Origin: SHLQ01 sp964610745
Lineage (GTDB): Bacteria; Actinomycetota; Acidimicrobiia; Acidimicrobiales; SHLQ01
Assembly: GCA_964610745.1 (NCBI GenBank)
Contig: CAZSYL010000009.1
Coordinates: 1 to 64,000 of the forward strand
Reading direction: 5' to 3'
Length of the DNA: 64,000 bases
The notes beneath the pieces were generated by a model. The model was not told the DNA's origin, ran no database searches, and saw only the letters and a program-made list of their open reading frames with translations. Both the position numbers and the translations under genes were made by a program. Of this stretch, positions 61,737 to 64,000 are shown in pieces; the first letter of the stretch is position 1; the number at the start of each line of letters is the position of its first letter.

Positions 61737-63815
61737 TTGACCACTCCAGAGATTGATGAGCTCGATCAGCTCGCAATTACCACCCTCCGAACACTTGCAA
61801 TCGACGCGGTCGAAGAGGCAGGGTCGGGCTATCCGGGTACCGCAATGGCGTTGGCGCCGTTGGTGTACACGATCTATTCCGAGCACCTTCGATTCGATCC
61901 CGAAGACCCCAAATGGGACAACCGCGATCGTTTCGTACTCTCGGTCGGTCACGCGAGCAACCTGCTCTATGGAATGTTGCATCTGGCGGGAGTCAAGTCT
62001 GTCGATCCGTCGACCGGGCCGGTCGGCGAACCCGCAATGACGCTCGACGATATTCGCGGTTATCGGCAGGGCGAGACCCGGGCGACGGGCCACCCCGAGT
62101 ACGGAGTGGTCGCCGGTGTCGAAACATCCACCGGGCCGCTCGGCCAGGGGCTCGCCAACTCGGTCGGAATGGCAATGGCCCAACGCTGGAAGGCCGCGAC
62201 CTTTGACGTCGACGGTCAGGGCTTGTTCGATCACGAAGTCATCGCGGTCGGTGGTGACGGCGATGTGATGCAGGGGATTGCCTATGAGGCAGCCTCCTAT
62301 GCAGGTCACCAGGAGTTGTCCAATCTCTGCTGGATCTACGACAACAACAACATCACCATCGAAGGCTCCACCGAGCTCGCGTTCACCGAGGACGTGGGCG
62401 GGCGATTCAGCGCCCTTGGTTGGTCGGTCATCGAGGTCGATGACGCGAACGACCGGGATGCAATCCGTGCTGCGCTCGCTGCGTTTCGAGCCGAGCAGGA
62501 CCGGCCCACCATGATCGTGCTCACCAGCGAGATTGGGTGGGGGTCTCCGAACTTCCAGGGTCAGCAGCGGATGCATGGCATTCCGCTCGGCCCTGAAGAA
62601 ACCCGACTGACCAAAGCTGCCTACGGCTGGCCCGAAGACAGCAATTTTCTCGTTCCCGGCGAGGTCATTGATCACGTCGAGGCAACGTTCTGTGAGCGCG
62701 GGCGAAACGCACGCGAAGCATGGAACCAGGAGTGGGAAGCGTTTGCCGCCAAACATCCGGATCTCGCGAAGACCGTCGACCAGATGCACAAGCACGAACT
62801 GCCCGAGGGCTGGGATGCCGACATTCCGAGTTGGGACGATCCGACCGAGATGGTTGCAGTTCGAGAGGCCTCGTTTGCATCGATCAACGCGATTGCGCCG
62901 AATATTCCGTGGCTCGTTGGCGGAGCGTCCGACACGGCAATGAAGTCGATGACGCTGATGTGGTTCCCCGAAGCTGGTGGAGCACAGCCAGGCTCTCCGA
63001 CCGGTCGAAACATGCACTACGGCACTCGCGAACACGCAATGGTCGGCATCGCCAACGGCATTGCGCTATCGGGAATTCGAAATTATGACTCGTCCTACCT
63101 CGTATTCAGCGAATACGCACGTGGAGCGATTCGGCTATCGGCCTTGATGGGTCTGCCCGTGATTCACGTCTTGACCAATGACTCGTTTCAGGTCGGTCCC
63201 GACGGTCCAACGCACCAACCGATCGGACATCTCGCCACATACCGGGCAATGCCGAACATGGAGGTGATTCGCCCAGCCGATGCCAACGAAACAGTGGTTG
63301 CGTGGCAGATGGCTCTGAAGCGAAATAATGCTCCGACCATCTTGTCGATTGCGCACCAGAAGGTGCCGGTGATCGACCGAACCAAGTACGCGTCTGCACG
63401 GGGCATCGAACAGGGCGGCTATGTCTTAGCTGACCCACCGGATGGTCACGACATCGATGCAATCCTTATCGCGACCGGCGCCGAGGTTCACCTCGCAATG
63501 GAGACCCGAGAGCTGCTCGCCGAAAGCGACGTGCATGTGCGCGTCGTGAACCTCGCCTCGTGGGGCGTGTTCGAAGCACAGTCGACCGAGTATCGCCAGA
63601 GCGTGCTCCCCGACAAGATCCGTGCGCGTGTGACGATCGAGGAAGCAGCCACCATTGGTTGGCATCGCTATGCAGGCGATCTCGGTGAAGTGCTCGGAAT
63701 GGATACCTTTGGCAAGTCAGCGCCTGCACCGGTTCTTCAGAAACGATTCGGGTTCACCGCCGTCGATGTGGCCGCGGCTGCGAATCGGGTCATCGCCAGG
63801 ACGAGAGACGCGTAA
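61737..63815 (+). CDS. Divergent transketolase
   Basis: This 692-residue full-length transketolase starts with TTG two bases after the HAD stop. The TPP region is 'GDGDVMQGIAYEAAS' (about 173-187) with 'YDNNNITIEG', and the pyrimidine-domain Glu is in 'YGTREHAMVGIANG'. Several usual active-site residues are replaced compared with E. coli TktA as I know it: His26 in 'SGHPG' is Tyr32 ('SGYPG'), the Glu of 'MEG' is Gln179, and His473 in 'HDS' is Asn481 ('TNDSF'). His66, His100 and His261 equivalents are kept. It should still transfer C2 units with TPP, but probably with altered substrate preference. Not a normal housekeeping Tkt. Confidence 0.88.
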   Translation: MTTPEIDELDQLAITTLRTLAIDAVEEAGSGYPGTAMALAPLVYTIYSEHLRFDPEDPKWDNRDRFVLSVGHASNLLYGMLHLAGVKSVDPSTGPVGEPAMTLDDIRGYRQGETRATGHPEYGVVAGVETSTGPLGQGLANSVGMAMAQRWKAATFDVDGQGLFDHEVIAVGGDGDVMQGIAYEAASYAGHQELSNLCWIYDNNNITIEGSTELAFTEDVGGRFSALGWSVIEVDDANDRDAIRAALAAFRAEQDRPTMIVLTSEIGWGSPNFQGQQRMHGIPLGPEETRLTKAAYGWPEDSNFLVPGEVIDHVEATFCERGRNAREAWNQEWEAFAAKHPDLAKTVDQMHKHELPEGWDADIPSWDDPTEMVAVREASFASINAIAPNIPWLVGGASDTAMKSMTLMWFPEAGGAQPGSPTGRNMHYGTREHAMVGIANGIALSGIRNYDSSYLVFSEYARGAIRLSALMGLPVIHVLTNDSFQVGPDGPTHQPIGHLATYRAMPNMEVIRPADANETVVAWQMALKRNNAPTILSIAHQKVPVIDRTKYASARGIEQGGYVLADPPDGHDIDAILIATGAEVHLAMETRELLAESDVHVRVVNLASWGVFEAQSTEYRQSVLPDKIRARVTIEEAATIGWHRYAGDLGEVLGMDTFGKSAPAPVLQKRFGFTAVDVAAAANRVIARTRDA

Positions 63816-63850
63816 GCTTTGCCATCTCGGCAATAGCTCAGGAGAATTTG

Positions 63851-64000
63851 ATGCCCGATATTCCAGACCGTTCGCTCGTTGACGGGCTCGCGACCGCCGA
63901 CATCGTGGATGCTCTCGCGAAGGCGTTCCCACATCGTTCCCACATCAATGACCTGGTATCACCCGACCCGTCCAAGGTGTTGTTTGGGCCAGCGGTGACC
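63851..64000 (+). CDS. RraA-like / HMG-CHA aldolase-family protein, cut off by the window end
   Basis: The frame starts at the ATG at 63851 with AGGAGA eight bases upstream and is open for 50 codons to the end of the window. The visible part 'LATADIVDALAKAF' and 'KVLFGPAVT' matches the N-terminus of RraA-like proteins (4-hydroxy-4-methyl-2-oxoglutarate / 4-carboxy-4-hydroxy-2-oxoadipate aldolase family). The catalytic residues lie beyond the window. It follows the transketolase gene by 35 bases and extends the presumed operon. Confidence 0.75.
   Translation, partial: MPDIPDRSLVDGLATADIVDALAKAFPHRSHINDLVSPDPSKVLFGPAVT

Noticed and set aside
1..64000. tRNA, rRNA, CRISPR, prophage, insertion sequences and selenocysteine machinery genes
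   Set aside because: I looked in all intergenic spaces for tRNA T-loops, repeat-spacer arrays, transposase frames and sel genes and saw none. A covariance-model tRNA search would be decisive.

Overview
The window looks like a chromosomal segment of an actinobacterium, most likely a marine, uncultured member of the Acidimicrobiia. The reasons are a moderately high GC content, two LLM-class (F420-type) oxidoreductases, two proteins of the mycothiol-dependent nitroreductase (Rv2466c) family, an actinobacterial family-A polymerase with a degenerate exonuclease half, and lipoprotein and leaderless-gene styles typical of that phylum. A 100-N gap flanked by an identical 55-base repeat shows it is a draft short-read assembly. 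I see no tRNA, rRNA, CRISPR array, phage or insertion sequence. Taxonomy is inference.

Layout. 1-9 kb: the end of a beta-propeller protein with a strong terminator, a CPBP protease-like membrane protein, a VOC protein, a DgcA-like flavin oxidoreductase, a LinB-like haloalkane dehalogenase (split by the assembly gap), a GbcA-like Rieske oxygenase and a YHYH lipoprotein. 9-19 kb: a pol-A-like polymerase, a DsbA/Rv2466c-like SELENOPROTEIN, a two-gene PLP-enzyme operon (fold-type I and fold-type III), a tandem OsmC protein, an M20 amidohydrolase and an S9 peptidase. 19-29 kb: a heterodimeric ABC exporter and a complete peptide-import operon (D-F-A-B-C). 29-37 kb: an M15 peptidase, tadA, the cysteine paralogue of the selenoprotein, an LLM oxidoreductase, a diguanylate cyclase, a serpin and a MocR regulator. 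37-47 kb: fumarase, a small-molecule kinase, an inositol-phosphatase-like enzyme, an MFS pump, D-lactate dehydrogenase, a methyltransferase, DUF1269 and PPOX proteins and a DyP peroxidase. 47-57 kb: an envelope and ion-homeostasis block (LPG-synthase-like/kinase fusion, PAP2 phosphatase, PhoD-like enzyme, two proton antiporters, a pore-loop membrane protein, a flavodoxin-like reductase). 57-64 kb: a co-directional metabolic run with NAD(P)HX epimerase, an LLM oxidoreductase, a second SELENOPROTEIN (AhpD-like, CxxU), an FMN reductase, a KDPG-type aldolase, a HAD hydrolase, a divergent transketolase and the start of an RraA-like protein.

The main discovery is that two separate redox genes contain an in-frame TGA exactly at a catalytic cysteine position: UPWC in the DsbA-like protein at 10839-11453 and CxxUxxxH in the AhpD-like protein at 58676-59671. 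Each TGA is followed at the expected distance by a bacterial-SECIS-like hairpin inside the coding sequence. A cysteine version of the first protein lies in the same window (31271-31918), which shows directly what the TGA replaces. Conventional gene callers would truncate both proteins. The selenocysteine machinery (selA, selB, selC, selD) is not in this window, so its presence elsewhere in the genome is a prediction.
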